A stretch of DNA of 64,000 nt. It comes from Pseudomonas nitroreducens TX1 (lineage in GTDB: Bacteria > Pseudomonadota > Gammaproteobacteria > Pseudomonadales > Pseudomonadaceae). Under the pieces are notes generated by a model, which made no database searches, was not told the DNA's origin, and saw only the letters and a program-made list of their open reading frames with translations. Positions 1 to 9,132 of the stretch are shown piece after piece (the stretch's first letter is position 1; the number at the start of each line of letters is the position of its first letter). The translations under genes and the position numbers were made by a program. The DNA lies in assembly GCF_000313755.1 (NCBI RefSeq), contig NZ_AMZB01000091.1:1-64000 (forward strand). Reading direction: 5' to 3'.

Positions 1-9
1 GCCATACAA

Positions 10-74
10 GCGAGCTTGCTCGCGAACAGTGTCTCCGGCCGGACCGGCATCAGGCGGTTCGCGAGCAAGCTCGC
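10..74. repeat. REP-like inverted repeat (GCGAGCTTGCTCGCGAAC family)
   Basis: Two perfect 18-base arms (10-27 and 57-74) face each other around a 29-base loop. The same arm recurs at 14561-14625, 21835-21890 and 28716-28784, so this is a dispersed intergenic repeat and not a local hairpin. Pseudomonas REP/BIME elements have this architecture. No RAYT transposase is present in the window. Confidence 0.85.
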
Positions 75-106
75 TCCCACAGGTATCCCGTGAAGCCGAC
101 ACAAAC

Positions 107-135
107 GAAAAAGCCGGGCAATGCCCGGCTTTTTC
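107..135. terminator. Bidirectional intrinsic terminator downstream of the DoxX gene
   Basis: A GC-rich stem (AGCCGGGCA/TGCCCGGCT) is flanked by A5 on one side and T5 on the other, so it could terminate in both directions. It lies 17 bases beyond the stop codon of the minus-strand DoxX gene and most likely ends that transcript. Confidence 0.8.
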
Positions 136-151
136 AGGGATGGCGTCCGTA

Positions 152-586
152 TCAGCTGGACAGCTTGCGGTCCAGGGAGAACGGGCCGGCGCCGCTGATC
201 AGCAGCGCAACGCTGATCATGATCAGGGTGAAGGCGTATTCGAAGCCGTTGGCGGTGATGAAGAAGCCGTTGGCCAGGTGCACGCTGAACACAGCTACCA
301 GCATGGCGACGATCAGCGGGATGCTCGCCAGGCGCACCAGCAGGCCCAGGACCAGCGCCAGACCACCAAAGAACTCGGCGCTGCCGGCCAGGGCGGCCAT
401 CAGATAGCCGGGGGTCACTCCAAGTGACTCCAGCCAGCCCGCCATGCCTTGCAGACCGGGGCCACCGAAGGCTCCGAAAAGTTTCTGCGAACCGTGTGCC
501 ATGAAGGTCAGGCCGGTGGTGATGCGCAGTACAGCGATGCCGGCGCCAGCGTTGGTGGTCAGGATGGATTTGATCAGCGAGTTCAT
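152..586 (-). CDS. DoxX family membrane protein
   Basis: A 144-residue polytopic inner-membrane protein of the DoxX/YphA family. Four hydrophobic segments are visible, at roughly residues 16-33, 58-82, 84-103 and 113-133. The early motif GIAVLRITTGLTFMAHGSQKLFG, with its G-Q-K core, is typical of bacterial DoxX proteins. Some family members are linked to redox or thiol stress; the exact role here is unknown. The ATG at 584-586 gives the normal family length. The gene is probably monocistronic, since a terminator follows and the next gene (mltF-like) lies 142 bases upstream. Confidence 0.85.
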   Translation of the reverse strand: MNSLIKSILTTNAGAGIAVLRITTGLTFMAHGSQKLFGAFGGPGLQGMAGWLESLGVTPGYLMAALAGSAEFFGGLALVLGLLVRLASIPLIVAMLVAVFSVHLANGFFITANGFEYAFTLIMISVALLISGAGPFSLDRKLSS

Positions 587-728
587 GGTGCGTCCTTATG
601 CGAGCTCTAGTGGGAGCGAAGGGGTGCGTAGGAAGTGAGTGACAACCGTGGTTGCTTGGCGACCAATATATCCAGTTTTTCCGATATCAAAAGCGCAAAA
701 TCGCGCTGATAACTATCGAACAAACCGA

Positions 729-2153
729 TTACTTCTTGATTGCCGCCACGCTTTCACGTGGCTCGAGGCCATCACGTTCCCGCTGATATGCAAGATAGTA
801 CTTGTTGACGCTACTGACGTAGTTCACCACCCCCATACCCAGTTGCTCGGCCGCTACGCGCTCGACCTGGAAGAACCACTGGTTGGGGTTCAGGCCCTGG
901 CGCTTGGCCTCTGCGCGCAGGCTTTGCACCCGCTCGGGACCGGCGTTGTAGGCAGCAAGAACGAAGGCCATGCGGTCCCGTTCGTTGATGCGCGGGCTGG
1001 AGAAGAAGCGCTTGCGCAGCATCGCCATGTATCGGCTGGCGGCCTGCACATTGCTCTCCTTCTGGTGCACGGTATCCACGCCCACCGCGCGGGCCGCCGC
1101 CGGGGTGATCTGCATCAGCCCGGTAGCGCCGCCAGTGCCGCGCGCGCTGGCATTGAGATTGGATTCCTTGAAGGCCACGGCGGCCAGCGCGAGCCAGTCG
1201 ACCTTGCTCTGCTCGCCGTAGCGCTGCAGGGTCGGACGCACGGCTTCCAGTCGCTTGCGGTCGGGCACCACCAGCGGATTGCGCACCTGGTAGGCACGGC
1301 GGTAAAGGCGCTGGAATGCCATGTCCTGGTCCGCCGGCGCGCGGTAGTCCTTGAGGAAGCGGTTGACGCTGGCGCGCAGCATCGGCGCATCGCGGCGCAC
1401 GTACCAGGCCATCGGCTCGCTGTTGTCCAGCACCAGGTGCCGATCGACGCGCAGCTTGGTGAAGACCTTGCTCCAGCGTTCAGCAATCGGCTGCTCGACC
1501 ACGGTGTAGTTGAAGATGCCGGCCTGGACCATCTCCAGCACGTCTTCCACGGCCAGGGAGGAATCGGTCCATTCCAGCACCAGCGGCGCCAGCCGCTTCT
1601 GCGCCAGGCGCTCGTTGACCTTGCGGACGGCCTCGCCAGCGGCACTGCCGGCCGGCAAGGTGATAGTGCGGCCGGCGAGTTGCTCCAGGCGCACGAACTT
1701 GCGGTTGCCCTGCCTGGTCACCAGCACCAGTGGCACATCGGCCTTCCACGGCAGGCTGGGGCTGACGTTCTGGCCATCGCGGGCGAGCAGGACTTCCCCG
1801 GGCGCGACCAGATCGCCTTCACCGCGCTGCAACGCGCCGAGCAACTGGTCCTTGGCCTTGGGAATGAATTTGATGGTGAGCGGCTTGCGCCCCGGGGAAT
1901 TGTCGTTGAGGTATTGCTCGAAGGCGCGCAGGCGGCGGTATTCGATGCCGATGGGTTCGCCCTTGATTTCGCCAGAACTGTTGCGGCTCTGGTTGACCAG
2001 AACCCGCAGCGTGCCGCCGGAGCGAATGGCGGCGAGATCGCGCGCGTCACTGCTTTCCTGCTCCCAGTTTTCCGCCTGGGCCGTCAGGCGAGCAGCCGCC
2101 GGCAGTGGCATCAGAGCCACGAGGCACAGCAGTAGCAGCAACAGTCGGGTCAT
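729..2153 (-). CDS. mltF2: Membrane-bound lytic murein transglycosylase F (MltF type)
   Basis: A 474-residue periplasmic enzyme expected to cleave the MurNAc-GlcNAc bond of peptidoglycan with 1,6-anhydro product formation. The start at 2153 begins MTRLLLLLLCLVALMPLPAAA, a clear signal peptide; longer upstream starts would bury it. Residues about 45-285 form a type-3 solute-binding-like domain. The C-terminal part is a family 1 SLT domain with the catalytic Glu in AFKESNLNASA, followed by GLMQIT and AYNAGP motifs. This two-domain layout is MltF. The number 2 reflects resemblance to the second MltF paralogue of P. aeruginosa and is inferred from gene order. Confidence 0.85.
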   Translation of the reverse strand: MTRLLLLLLCLVALMPLPAAARLTAQAENWEQESSDARDLAAIRSGGTLRVLVNQSRNSSGEIKGEPIGIEYRRLRAFEQYLNDNSPGRKPLTIKFIPKAKDQLLGALQRGEGDLVAPGEVLLARDGQNVSPSLPWKADVPLVLVTRQGNRKFVRLEQLAGRTITLPAGSAAGEAVRKVNERLAQKRLAPLVLEWTDSSLAVEDVLEMVQAGIFNYTVVEQPIAERWSKVFTKLRVDRHLVLDNSEPMAWYVRRDAPMLRASVNRFLKDYRAPADQDMAFQRLYRRAYQVRNPLVVPDRKRLEAVRPTLQRYGEQSKVDWLALAAVAFKESNLNASARGTGGATGLMQITPAAARAVGVDTVHQKESNVQAASRYMAMLRKRFFSSPRINERDRMAFVLAAYNAGPERVQSLRAEAKRQGLNPNQWFFQVERVAAEQLGMGVVNYVSSVNKYYLAYQRERDGLEPRESVAAIKK

Positions 2154-2377
2154 CCAGCTCTCCGGGGGCTCGCACTCGGCAAAGGGCCGTTTAGAGTGCG
2201 GTTTCGACCGGTAGTTCCCGGTCGCCAAGGGCGCGCAAGACTCTCACAGGAGGGGAGAAACACCAACCCGAAACTTCCGATATATCTTCGGAATACTCCT
2301 CAACCTGTTGTTTTTGAAGAATTTTCGTCAAGAAAGCGGCTTTTGCTATGCTCCGCTTCCGAACAAAGGGAACAAAA

Positions 2378-3178
2378 ATGCAACTGATCGACATCGGCGT
2401 CAACCTCACCCACCCGAGCTTCGTCCCGGAACGTGAAGCGGTCCTCGCTCGCGCAATCGAGGCCGGCGTCGTGCAGATGGTGCTGACCGGGACCAGCCTG
2501 GACGACAGCGAACAGGCCCTGGAACTGTGCCGCCAACTGGACGAAGAACAGCGTCTTTACTGCACTGCCGGCGTCCATCCGCACGAAGCCAGCCACTGGG
2601 ACAACGGCAGCGCCAGGACGCTGCGCGGCCTGCTGGCCGAGGACAGGGTGAAGGCGGTCGGGGAATGCGGGCTGGACTTCAACCGTGACTTTTCGCCGCG
2701 TCCATCGCAGGAGAAGGCCTTCGAAGAACAGCTGGGCCTGGCGGTGGAATTGCAGTTGCCGGTGTTCATCCACGAGCGCGACGCCGGTGAGCGCTTGCTG
2801 GCGATCCTCAAGGACTTCCGCGACAAGCTGCCCGCGGCCGTGGTGCATTGCTTCACCGGCGAGCGACGCACGCTGTATTCCTACCTCGACCTCGACCTGC
2901 ACATCGGCATCACCGGCTGGATCTGCGACGAGCGGCGCGGCACCCACCTGCAGGAACTGGTTCGGGAAATCCCCGAAGGCCGGCTGATGCTGGAAAGCGA
3001 CGCACCTTATCTATTGCCGCGCACGCTGCGCCCGAAGCCCAAGAATGGACGCAATCAGCCGGCCTACCTGCCCGAAGTGCTGGCCTGCGTGGCCCAGCAT
3101 CGGGGCGAGAGCGCAGCACGGGTCGCAGCCCACACCACCGAATGCGCACGACGCTTCTTCGACCTGCCGGAAATCTGA
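2378..3178 (+). CDS. tatD: TatD family metal-dependent hydrolase (TatD proper)
   Basis: A 266-residue TIM-barrel DNase/hydrolase that resembles E. coli TatD more than its paralogue YcfH. Diagnostic stretches are [12 protein letters not shown] at the N-terminus, [41 protein letters not shown] and [10 protein letters not shown]. Together these supply the His/Asp/Glu metal ligands. The internal ATG at 2378 follows AAAGGG at a good distance and gives the normal TatD N-terminus. An in-frame ATG 30 bases upstream would add an unrelated extension. TatD proteins have been linked to 3'-5' exonuclease repair activity. A second TatD paralogue lies at 50088-50864. Confidence 0.9.
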   Translation: MQLIDIGVNLTHPSFVPEREAVLARAIEAGVVQMVLTGTSLDDSEQALELCRQLDEEQRLYCTAGVHPHEASHWDNGSARTLRGLLAEDRVKAVGECGLDFNRDFSPRPSQEKAFEEQLGLAVELQLPVFIHERDAGERLLAILKDFRDKLPAAVVHCFTGERRTLYSYLDLDLHIGITGWICDERRGTHLQELVREIPEGRLMLESDAPYLLPRTLRPKPKNGRNQPAYLPEVLACVAQHRGESAARVAAHTTECARRFFDLPEI

Positions 3179-3314
3179 ACCGGCTCTCAAGATCGTCCTT
3201 CGTCAGCCGATAAGTCGGGAGCGGAAGGTGGCTTGATTCCCATCAATGGCCACCTTCATCCTTTTCACGACAATAATGGCGCATCGCCACTATTCGACCG
3301 ACAAGAAGAGATTT

Positions 3315-4793
3315 ATGGCCGCCTGGATCCGCGACATTTCCCTCAAGTACAAGTTCTGGGCCGTCAATGCGGTCGCCTTCGTCACCACCCTGCTGCTGGT
3401 GCTGTTCGCCATGCACCAGGAGCTCGACGGGCGCAACCAGCAGGCACGCCAGGGTGCCGAAGCCCAGGCGCAGCTGCTGAAGAACTGGCCGGCAGGCTCG
3501 GCATTGCCGACTTCGCCGAATCTTGTCGGCTTCGCCAGCGGCAGCACACCGCAGATCGCCGGTATCGACGGCTCCACACTTGCCCGCGCCAATGGCTGGG
3601 TTGACCTGCAAGGCGCGCAGAGCCGCCAAGGTGCACTGGCCGGCGCCTACGTACAGGATGTCGGCAATGGCCAGCGCGTCGCCGTGCTCGCCCCCGGCGC
3701 CGATTTCTGGGGCATCTTCGAGGACCGCGCCCTGCCCTTCGCCGGCGCCGTATTGGTGCTGATGCTGGCCCTGCTGGCCGCCTCGCAGCTGCTGATCCGC
3801 TTCATCCTCACCCACCTGCTGACCCTGCGCGACGTGATGCTCCACGTGGAGAAGAGCGGCGACCTGGCTGCCCGCGTACCGCTGGAAAGCCGCGACGAAG
3901 TCGGCCAGATGGCCACCGCCTTCAATGCCATGCAAGCCGGCTACCAGCGCGTGGTCGGCACCGTCGCCCAGGCCGCCGGCCGTCTGGACGAAGGCGCGCG
4001 CAGCCTCGCCAGCAGCATGGGCCAGGTGCGCCAGGGCATGCTCGGCCAGCAGAGCGAGACCGACCAGGCCGCCACCGCCATCAACGAGATGTCCACCACC
4101 GTCCACCACATCGCCCAGCATGCGGCCGATACCCGCGACCAGTCGCAGGAAGCCGACCGCCTCGCCGGCAATGGTCAACAGGTGGTCGGTCGCGTCGGCC
4201 AGTCCATCGCCGGATTGTCCCAGGGCGTGCAGCAGACCGCCGAGATGATCCAGCAACTCGCCCAGGACAGCCACAAGATCAGCAGCGTGGTCAGCGTGAT
4301 CCACGGCATCGCCGAGCAGACCAACCTGCTCGCCCTCAACGCCGCCATCGAGGCCGCCCGCGCCGGCGAGATGGGTCGCGGCTTCGCCGTGGTCGCCGAT
4401 GAGGTGCGTAACCTCGCCAAGCGCGTGCAGGACTCTACCGACGAGATCACCCAGATGATCAACGCGCTGCAGTCCGGCACCCGCGACGCCGTGGAGTTCA
4501 TGCAGGAAAGCTCGATCAAGGCCGACGGCTGCGTCGAGGAAGCTCGCGAAGCCGGGGAAGCCCTCGCAGCCATCGCCTCGGCCGTGGCGCTGATGCGCGA
4601 GAGCAATACCCAGATCGCCGTGGCCGCCGAACAGCAGAGCCAGGTTGCCGAGGAAATGACCCGCTCGGTCGTCGGCATCCGCGACGTCACCGAACACACT
4701 GTGCAGCAGACCGTCGAGTCGGCCGGCACCAGCCATCAGCTGGCGGACCTCGCCGGTGAGCTCAGCCGCGCCATCCGCCAGCTGCGCCTGTAA
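3315..4793 (+). CDS. Methyl-accepting chemotaxis protein
   Basis: A 492-residue transmembrane chemoreceptor. TM1 spans about residues 15-33, a short periplasmic sensor about 34-138, TM2 about 141-164 and a HAMP linker about 165-218. The cytoplasmic signalling domain follows, with the highly conserved hairpin tip [19 protein letters not shown] from about residue 334. It should control CheA kinase; the ligand is unknown. The start at 3315 has AAGAAGAG just upstream and places TM1 near the N-terminus. ATGs at 3246 and 3276 would add a non-conserved leader. The sensor region is short and fits no named ligand-binding family on inspection. The gene stands alone, away from any che cluster. Confidence 0.88.
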   Translation: MAAWIRDISLKYKFWAVNAVAFVTTLLLVLFAMHQELDGRNQQARQGAEAQAQLLKNWPAGSALPTSPNLVGFASGSTPQIAGIDGSTLARANGWVDLQGAQSRQGALAGAYVQDVGNGQRVAVLAPGADFWGIFEDRALPFAGAVLVLMLALLAASQLLIRFILTHLLTLRDVMLHVEKSGDLAARVPLESRDEVGQMATAFNAMQAGYQRVVGTVAQAAGRLDEGARSLASSMGQVRQGMLGQQSETDQAATAINEMSTTVHHIAQHAADTRDQSQEADRLAGNGQQVVGRVGQSIAGLSQGVQQTAEMIQQLAQDSHKISSVVSVIHGIAEQTNLLALNAAIEAARAGEMGRGFAVVADEVRNLAKRVQDSTDEITQMINALQSGTRDAVEFMQESSIKADGCVEEAREAGEALAAIASAVALMRESNTQIAVAAEQQSQVAEEMTRSVVGIRDVTEHTVQQTVESAGTSHQLADLAGELSRAIRQLRL

Positions 4794-4908
4794 TCCCTAT
4801 CGCCCGCATAGCCCGCGCTCATTGGCGCAGGGGCCAAGGCTGCACCTAGACTGCTGACATTCCGCCCGCCTGCGCTCAGGCGAGCTTCTCAGTTCAGGGA
4901 GCTGCACC

Positions 4909-5268
4909 ATGGGCAAACGTCACCCCAACCTCCTTTCCTGGCAGTGGCAGGGCTACGCTGCCAACCACCGCCATCCGACCAACCTGGCACTGCATATCAT
5001 TGCCGTGCCGTTGTTCATCCTCGGCGCGCTGACGCTGCTCAGCGGGCTGTTCGGCCTGAGCCTATCGGCCCTTCTGCTGGGGATGATCGGCATGATCGCC
5101 TCGCTGGCCATCCAGGGCCGCGGGCACCAGCTCGAGGAGCAGGCCCCCGAACCCTTCAGCGACCGCAAGGACGCCGTGAGTCGGCTGTTGGTGGAGCAAT
5201 TCGTCACCTTCCCGCGCTTTGTCCTGAGCGGTGAATGGTGGCGTGCCTGGCGTCATCGCCGGCGCTGA
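4909..5268 (+). CDS. Mpo1-like (DUF962) integral membrane protein
   Basis: A 119-residue protein with the DUF962 signature NHRHPTNLALHIIAVPLF and the downstream GRGHQLEEQAPEPF. Two hydrophobic segments, about residues 30-50 and 55-72, separate the His-containing motifs. Yeast Mpo1 of this family is an Fe(II)-dependent dioxygenase for alpha-oxidation of 2-hydroxy fatty acids, and the conserved His residues agree with metal binding. The bacterial substrate is unknown. A Shine-Dalgarno-like AGGGAG precedes the ATG by eight bases. Confidence 0.8.
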   Translation: MGKRHPNLLSWQWQGYAANHRHPTNLALHIIAVPLFILGALTLLSGLFGLSLSALLLGMIGMIASLAIQGRGHQLEEQAPEPFSDRKDAVSRLLVEQFVTFPRFVLSGEWWRAWRHRRR

Positions 5269-5361
5269 GCAATTCCACCCGCGGGGCGCGGCATTTCGGC
5301 CATTCAAGTAGCAGGCGGGTTCGCCGATATAATCGTCGAGATTTCGTCACGAGCTGTTGAG

Positions 5362-5781
5362 ATGTCAGCGTTTCGCCATTTTATTGGCATTTTCGCCTGC
5401 CTGTTTATTGTCATGCCTGCGTACTCGACCCTGAAACCGGAGGCCGAGCGCACCGTGCTGATCGTCGCAGTGAAAGGCCAGCCGCAGCTCCTGCGCCATT
5501 ACCGCCTGCGCGACCTGGAAGCGCTGCTCGTCGGCTTCGAGCGTGCAGACACCCAGCACCTGCGAGTCGAGGCACTGAACGACTACTCCACCCTGATTCC
5601 GCTGGGAGACCTCGACGCCTTCGAGCCGATCCTCGCCTACCGCCGGGACGGCCACTCCATCGGTATCGCCGAGCGCGGCCCGCTGTTCGTCATCTACCCG
5701 ATGGTCGATCACCCGGAGTTGCGGACCCAGGTCTACTTCAACCGCACCGTCTGGCAGGTAAGCCGCATTACCCTGGAGTGA
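5362..5781 (+). CDS. Exported small protein, molybdopterin-binding-oxidoreductase-like fold
   Basis: A 139-residue protein with an N-terminal signal peptide (about residues 1-22, ending near PAYS). The mature part contains LIPLGDLDAFEPILAYRRDG followed by GPLFVIYPMVD. This resembles the small 'oxidoreductase molybdopterin-binding' proteins that often sit beside GGDEF genes in Pseudomonas. No cysteine is present to ligate molybdenum, so cofactor binding is doubtful and a sensory or binding role is as likely. Its stop codon overlaps the GTG of the diguanylate cyclase by three bases (GTGA), so the two are probably translationally coupled. Confidence 0.75.
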   Translation: MSAFRHFIGIFACLFIVMPAYSTLKPEAERTVLIVAVKGQPQLLRHYRLRDLEALLVGFERADTQHLRVEALNDYSTLIPLGDLDAFEPILAYRRDGHSIGIAERGPLFVIYPMVDHPELRTQVYFNRTVWQVSRITLE

Positions 5782-7358
5782 TCGCCGTGCCCCCGCAGCC
5801 TCCCAGGCGGCGCTATCGCCGCCTGACCATCATCATCCTCAGCGGCCTGATCGCGGCGCTGACCGCCGGCGCCGGCGCGGCGCTGCTGCTGGTCCACCAG
5901 CACGTCCGCCAGTTGGCCCACCCCGATGCCCACAGCGAACTGTGGCAGGCCTACCAGCTGCGCACCGAGCTGGAGCGCTCGCTGAACAGTGCCCGGCAGG
6001 TACTCGCCGGCAAGAGTGACAGCGATGCCCTGGCAACGCGCGTTGAAGTGCTCGCCAGCCTCCTGCCGCCGCTGCGTACCACGCCCGTCTACGACTACCT
6101 GGTCGTGCCGCGACCGGAAGTACAGGCAACGCTGGAGACGATCCAGCATCTGAGCGACGCCTGGCTCAGGCGCGCGCCCTGGGGCCAGCCGGCAGCGGCG
6201 AAAGTCCTTGCCGGCGAGATGCTGCGTGAACTACCGCCCCTGCTCGAACCCGCCCACGAACTGGTGGTGGTCACCAACATTGCACTGACCAACTACATGG
6301 ACGCCGAGCGCCAGGACCTGCAACATGCCTTCAACCTGCTGGCCTGGGTGCTCTTCGGCCTCGGCCTGTGCAGCGTGCTGCTGGCCCTGCGGGTGATCGC
6401 CAACTCGCGGCGCAAGCTGCAGCTCACCCAGCGCCTGCACGATCTCAACCAGTCGCTCGAGCAACGCGTCGAACAACGCACCCAGGAACTGAGCGAGCGC
6501 AAGACGCTGCTGCGCTACATTCTCGACACCAGCCCCAGCGACGTGGCGCTGCTGAGCGACGAGGACTCCCGCGCCCATTACGTCAGCCCGCGCCTGCTGC
6601 AGCGCAGCGGCATCCACCCGGACGAGCCCTTCACCCTGCGCCAGCTGTTCGACGCCCCCGACGAGGAGGCACGCTTCCGCCAGTCGCTGGCCGAGCATGG
6701 CCAGCTGGACAGCTGGGAAACCCGCCTGGCGGGCAACCCGTCGTACTGGGCCATCGTCTGGGCGCGGAAGATGGAAGTGGACGGCCGCCCCGCCTCGCTG
6801 GTCTGGAGCTTCGACATCAACCAGCGCAAGGCCATGGAGCAGGAACTGCGCCTGCTGGCGACCACCGACCCGCTGACCGGCCTGCAGAACCGCCATGCGT
6901 TCGTCAAACGCGGCGTCGCGCTGCTCAAGAGCGCGCAGCGCTACGAGCGCCAGTGCGCGGCGCTGATGCTGGACATCGATTTTTTCAAGCCGATCAACGA
7001 TACCCACGGCCACGCTTTCGGCGACGCCGTGCTGCAAGCCGTGGCAAAGGAGCTGACGCAAGGGCTGCGCGAGGTGGACCTGCTCGGCCGCCTGGGCGGC
7101 GAAGAGTTTGCTGCGATCCTTCCGGAGACCGACCTGCAGCAGGCGCTGCAGGTCGCCGAGCGGGTACGCAACAGCGTGCAGGCGCTGTCTTTCAGCAGCG
7201 AGGACGGCAGCCGCGTGCGCCTGACGCTGAGCATTGGCGTGGCCGCGCGGCTCGATGGCGAACTGCGCCTGGAAGACCTGCTCGCTCGTGCCGACCGGGC
7301 CCTGTACCGGGCGAAGGCTGGCGGCCGCAACCGGACGGAAATCGCGCCCGGCGTCTAG
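5778..7358 (+). CDS. Membrane-anchored diguanylate cyclase (GGDEF)
   Basis: A 526-residue protein predicted to make c-di-GMP from two GTP. TM1 spans about residues 17-41 and is followed by a periplasmic region to about 178. TM2 spans about 180-205. Then come a coiled-coil stretch (QRLHDLNQSLEQRVEQRTQE), a PAS-like segment and a C-terminal GGDEF domain. The active site is GGEEF at about residues 440-444. An RxxD inhibitory site (REVD) lies five residues upstream, so product feedback is expected. The start is uncertain: GTG at 5778 couples to the previous gene, but GTG at 5787 is also possible. The periplasmic sensor probably works with the upstream exported protein. Confidence 0.88.
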   Translation: MIAVPPQPPRRRYRRLTIIILSGLIAALTAGAGAALLLVHQHVRQLAHPDAHSELWQAYQLRTELERSLNSARQVLAGKSDSDALATRVEVLASLLPPLRTTPVYDYLVVPRPEVQATLETIQHLSDAWLRRAPWGQPAAAKVLAGEMLRELPPLLEPAHELVVVTNIALTNYMDAERQDLQHAFNLLAWVLFGLGLCSVLLALRVIANSRRKLQLTQRLHDLNQSLEQRVEQRTQELSERKTLLRYILDTSPSDVALLSDEDSRAHYVSPRLLQRSGIHPDEPFTLRQLFDAPDEEARFRQSLAEHGQLDSWETRLAGNPSYWAIVWARKMEVDGRPASLVWSFDINQRKAMEQELRLLATTDPLTGLQNRHAFVKRGVALLKSAQRYERQCAALMLDIDFFKPINDTHGHAFGDAVLQAVAKELTQGLREVDLLGRLGGEEFAAILPETDLQQALQVAERVRNSVQALSFSSEDGSRVRLTLSIGVAARLDGELRLEDLLARADRALYRAKAGGRNRTEIAPGV

Positions 7359-7368
7359 CGGAATAACG

Positions 7369-8169
7369 TCAGCCGAAGATGGTCACCGTCTGCCGGCCGA
7401 TGGCGAGCAACTGGCCATCGGCCGACCAGGTCTGCGCCGCGATATGGCCATAGCCATCGCGGGCATGCTCGATGGTCGCCAGGTACTGGCACCAGTCATT
7501 GGCGGGCATCGACGGCAGCGGCTGGACGAACTCCACGGTCCAGGTCAACGAGCTGGAGGGAGCCGGGGATTTCAGGTGCGGCAGGTTGGCCGGCGGCCAG
7601 GCATCGATCAGCGCCAGCAGGTGACTGACCTCCATCGGCTCGTCGCCCACGTCGTCGCCACGGAAACGCATCCAGCCTCCCATTTCGCGCTCGCGGCTGG
7701 CCGAGAACGGCATGTGCCCGACCGCCCAGCGCATGGCGATGTTCTGGGTGAAGGCCGGCATCAGCTTGCGGATATAGGGCAATTCCTGGCAGTCCTCCAC
7801 GGCCTTGAAGGCCGGTGGCGGCAAGCCGTCCATCTGCACGCTGGACTCACGCCCCACCCCGAAACTGCCCTGGGCCAGCAGGACTACCTGGCCGTTCTGC
7901 ACGGCGCGGCAGAACACCTGGCTGACCGACTTGCCCTCGCGCAGGACTTCCGCCTCGAAGCTCACCGGCACTTCCACCTCGATGGGGCCGACGAAGGTGA
8001 TCGCCAGCGAACGCACCGGCCGCCCGGCCTCGGCCACCGATGCCATGGCCTCGTAGGCCAGCGCCGCCACCAGGCCGCCGAAACTCGCACGGCCCTGGGC
8101 CCAGGCGGCAGGGATGACGATGGAGAACGGCGCGGCGCGCACCGCCCGGAGCATTTCGCTGAAGGACAT
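7369..8169 (-). CDS. Thioesterase family protein (double hot-dog acyl-CoA thioesterase)
   Basis: A 266-residue protein with the tandem hot-dog layout of TesB-like acyl-CoA thioesterases. The N-terminal half contains QGRASFGGLVAALAYEAM, the usual G-G-L-x-A-A helix start, then SLAITFVGPIEV. The C-terminal half contains SLTWTVEFVQPLP and HIAAQTWSADGQLLAIGRQT. Substrate specificity cannot be read from the sequence. The gene converges on the diguanylate cyclase, whose stop lies only 10 bases away, and is probably independent of it. Confidence 0.85.
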   Translation of the reverse strand: MSFSEMLRAVRAAPFSIVIPAAWAQGRASFGGLVAALAYEAMASVAEAGRPVRSLAITFVGPIEVEVPVSFEAEVLREGKSVSQVFCRAVQNGQVVLLAQGSFGVGRESSVQMDGLPPPAFKAVEDCQELPYIRKLMPAFTQNIAMRWAVGHMPFSASREREMGGWMRFRGDDVGDEPMEVSHLLALIDAWPPANLPHLKSPAPSSSLTWTVEFVQPLPSMPANDWCQYLATIEHARDGYGHIAAQTWSADGQLLAIGRQTVTIFG

Positions 8170-8280
8170 GGTCGACTTCCTTGGGGCTTCTGAAAAATGG
8201 CAGCAGGTTGCGATCTTAGGGGCAGCGGCGACCCCGGCAAACCATCCAAAGCCTTGTCCCTTGCAGGAAATGCCCGGTCA

Positions 8281-9051
8281 TCAATGGCCTCTATGCAACG
8301 CCTTCTCCAGGGCCTCCAGGCTCTCGTCGGCGAGGCGCTCGGCGAGGTCGTGGCGGGCATTCCAGTGCGGCTGCAGCGGCATCAGGTCCAGCTCGCGCTC
8401 GCTGCGGATCAGCCATTGCTCGTAGTCATGCCAGTCGCCCAACGCCGATTGCGCATCCTTCAGCGGCGCCAGCAGGCGTTGCGGCACGGCGGATTCCTCG
8501 GGGTAGACCTCCAGCGAATAGCGCACCCGCTTGATCAGCAGGCGCAGGCGATGACGGTCGTGATCCGGGTCCTTGAGGGCGTCGCGCAGCTTCTGCCATT
8601 CCCTGGCCAGGCGCTTCTCCACCTTGCCATGCAGCCCCTTGAGCACGCCGTGGCGCTCGGAGGTGCGCCACAGTTGTGGCCAGCCATCCAGGCGCATCAT
8701 CAGGCGCTCCCACTGCGGGCTGGCGAGGAGCGTGGCGTAGCCGGAGATCAACGCGGGCCGGCGCAGCGCGGCGGCACGTTCGTAACCTTCGGCCTCCAGC
8801 ACTGGCAGCAGCACCTCGAGGTCTCGCAGCGGGCCACTGAGGCGGCCCATGTCGCTCAGCGCCTGCTCCAGTTCATCGATGCCGGGCATGCCGCGCACCG
8901 GGTGCAACAGGCTGCGCAGGCGGCGCACGGCGATACGCAGGTCATGCAGCGCTTCAGGGTCGGACTCGGCCTTCAGCCGGGAGGACGCGGAAAACAGCGC
9001 GACCTCCTGCTCGATCAGATGGCTCACCAGGTAATCGCAGAAGGAGGTCAC
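8281..9051 (-). CDS. CHAD domain-containing protein
   Basis: A 256-residue all-alpha CHAD protein. The N-terminal repeat has the conserved signature ALHDLRIAVRRLRSLL, and a second Arg/His-rich repeat (HDRHRLRLLIKRVRYSLE) lies about 155 residues later. CHAD domains bind polyphosphate through these basic and His residues and can target proteins to polyphosphate granules. No linked CYTH triphosphatase or ppk gene is visible here, so this is a stand-alone CHAD protein. Confidence 0.88.
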   Translation of the reverse strand: MTSFCDYLVSHLIEQEVALFSASSRLKAESDPEALHDLRIAVRRLRSLLHPVRGMPGIDELEQALSDMGRLSGPLRDLEVLLPVLEAEGYERAAALRRPALISGYATLLASPQWERLMMRLDGWPQLWRTSERHGVLKGLHGKVEKRLAREWQKLRDALKDPDHDRHRLRLLIKRVRYSLEVYPEESAVPQRLLAPLKDAQSALGDWHDYEQWLIRSERELDLMPLQPHWNARHDLAERLADESLEALEKALHRGH

Positions 9052-9132
9052 GGCAGGCTCCGCTCCGGTGGGTGAAATATCAGGTTAGCCCCGGCCAACG
9101 CAGCGGCAAGGGGCGGGATGTCGCGTCCCGTT

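Noticed and set aside
639-2135. 498-codon plus-strand frame
   Set aside because: Antisense to the mltF-type gene; no recognisable motifs.
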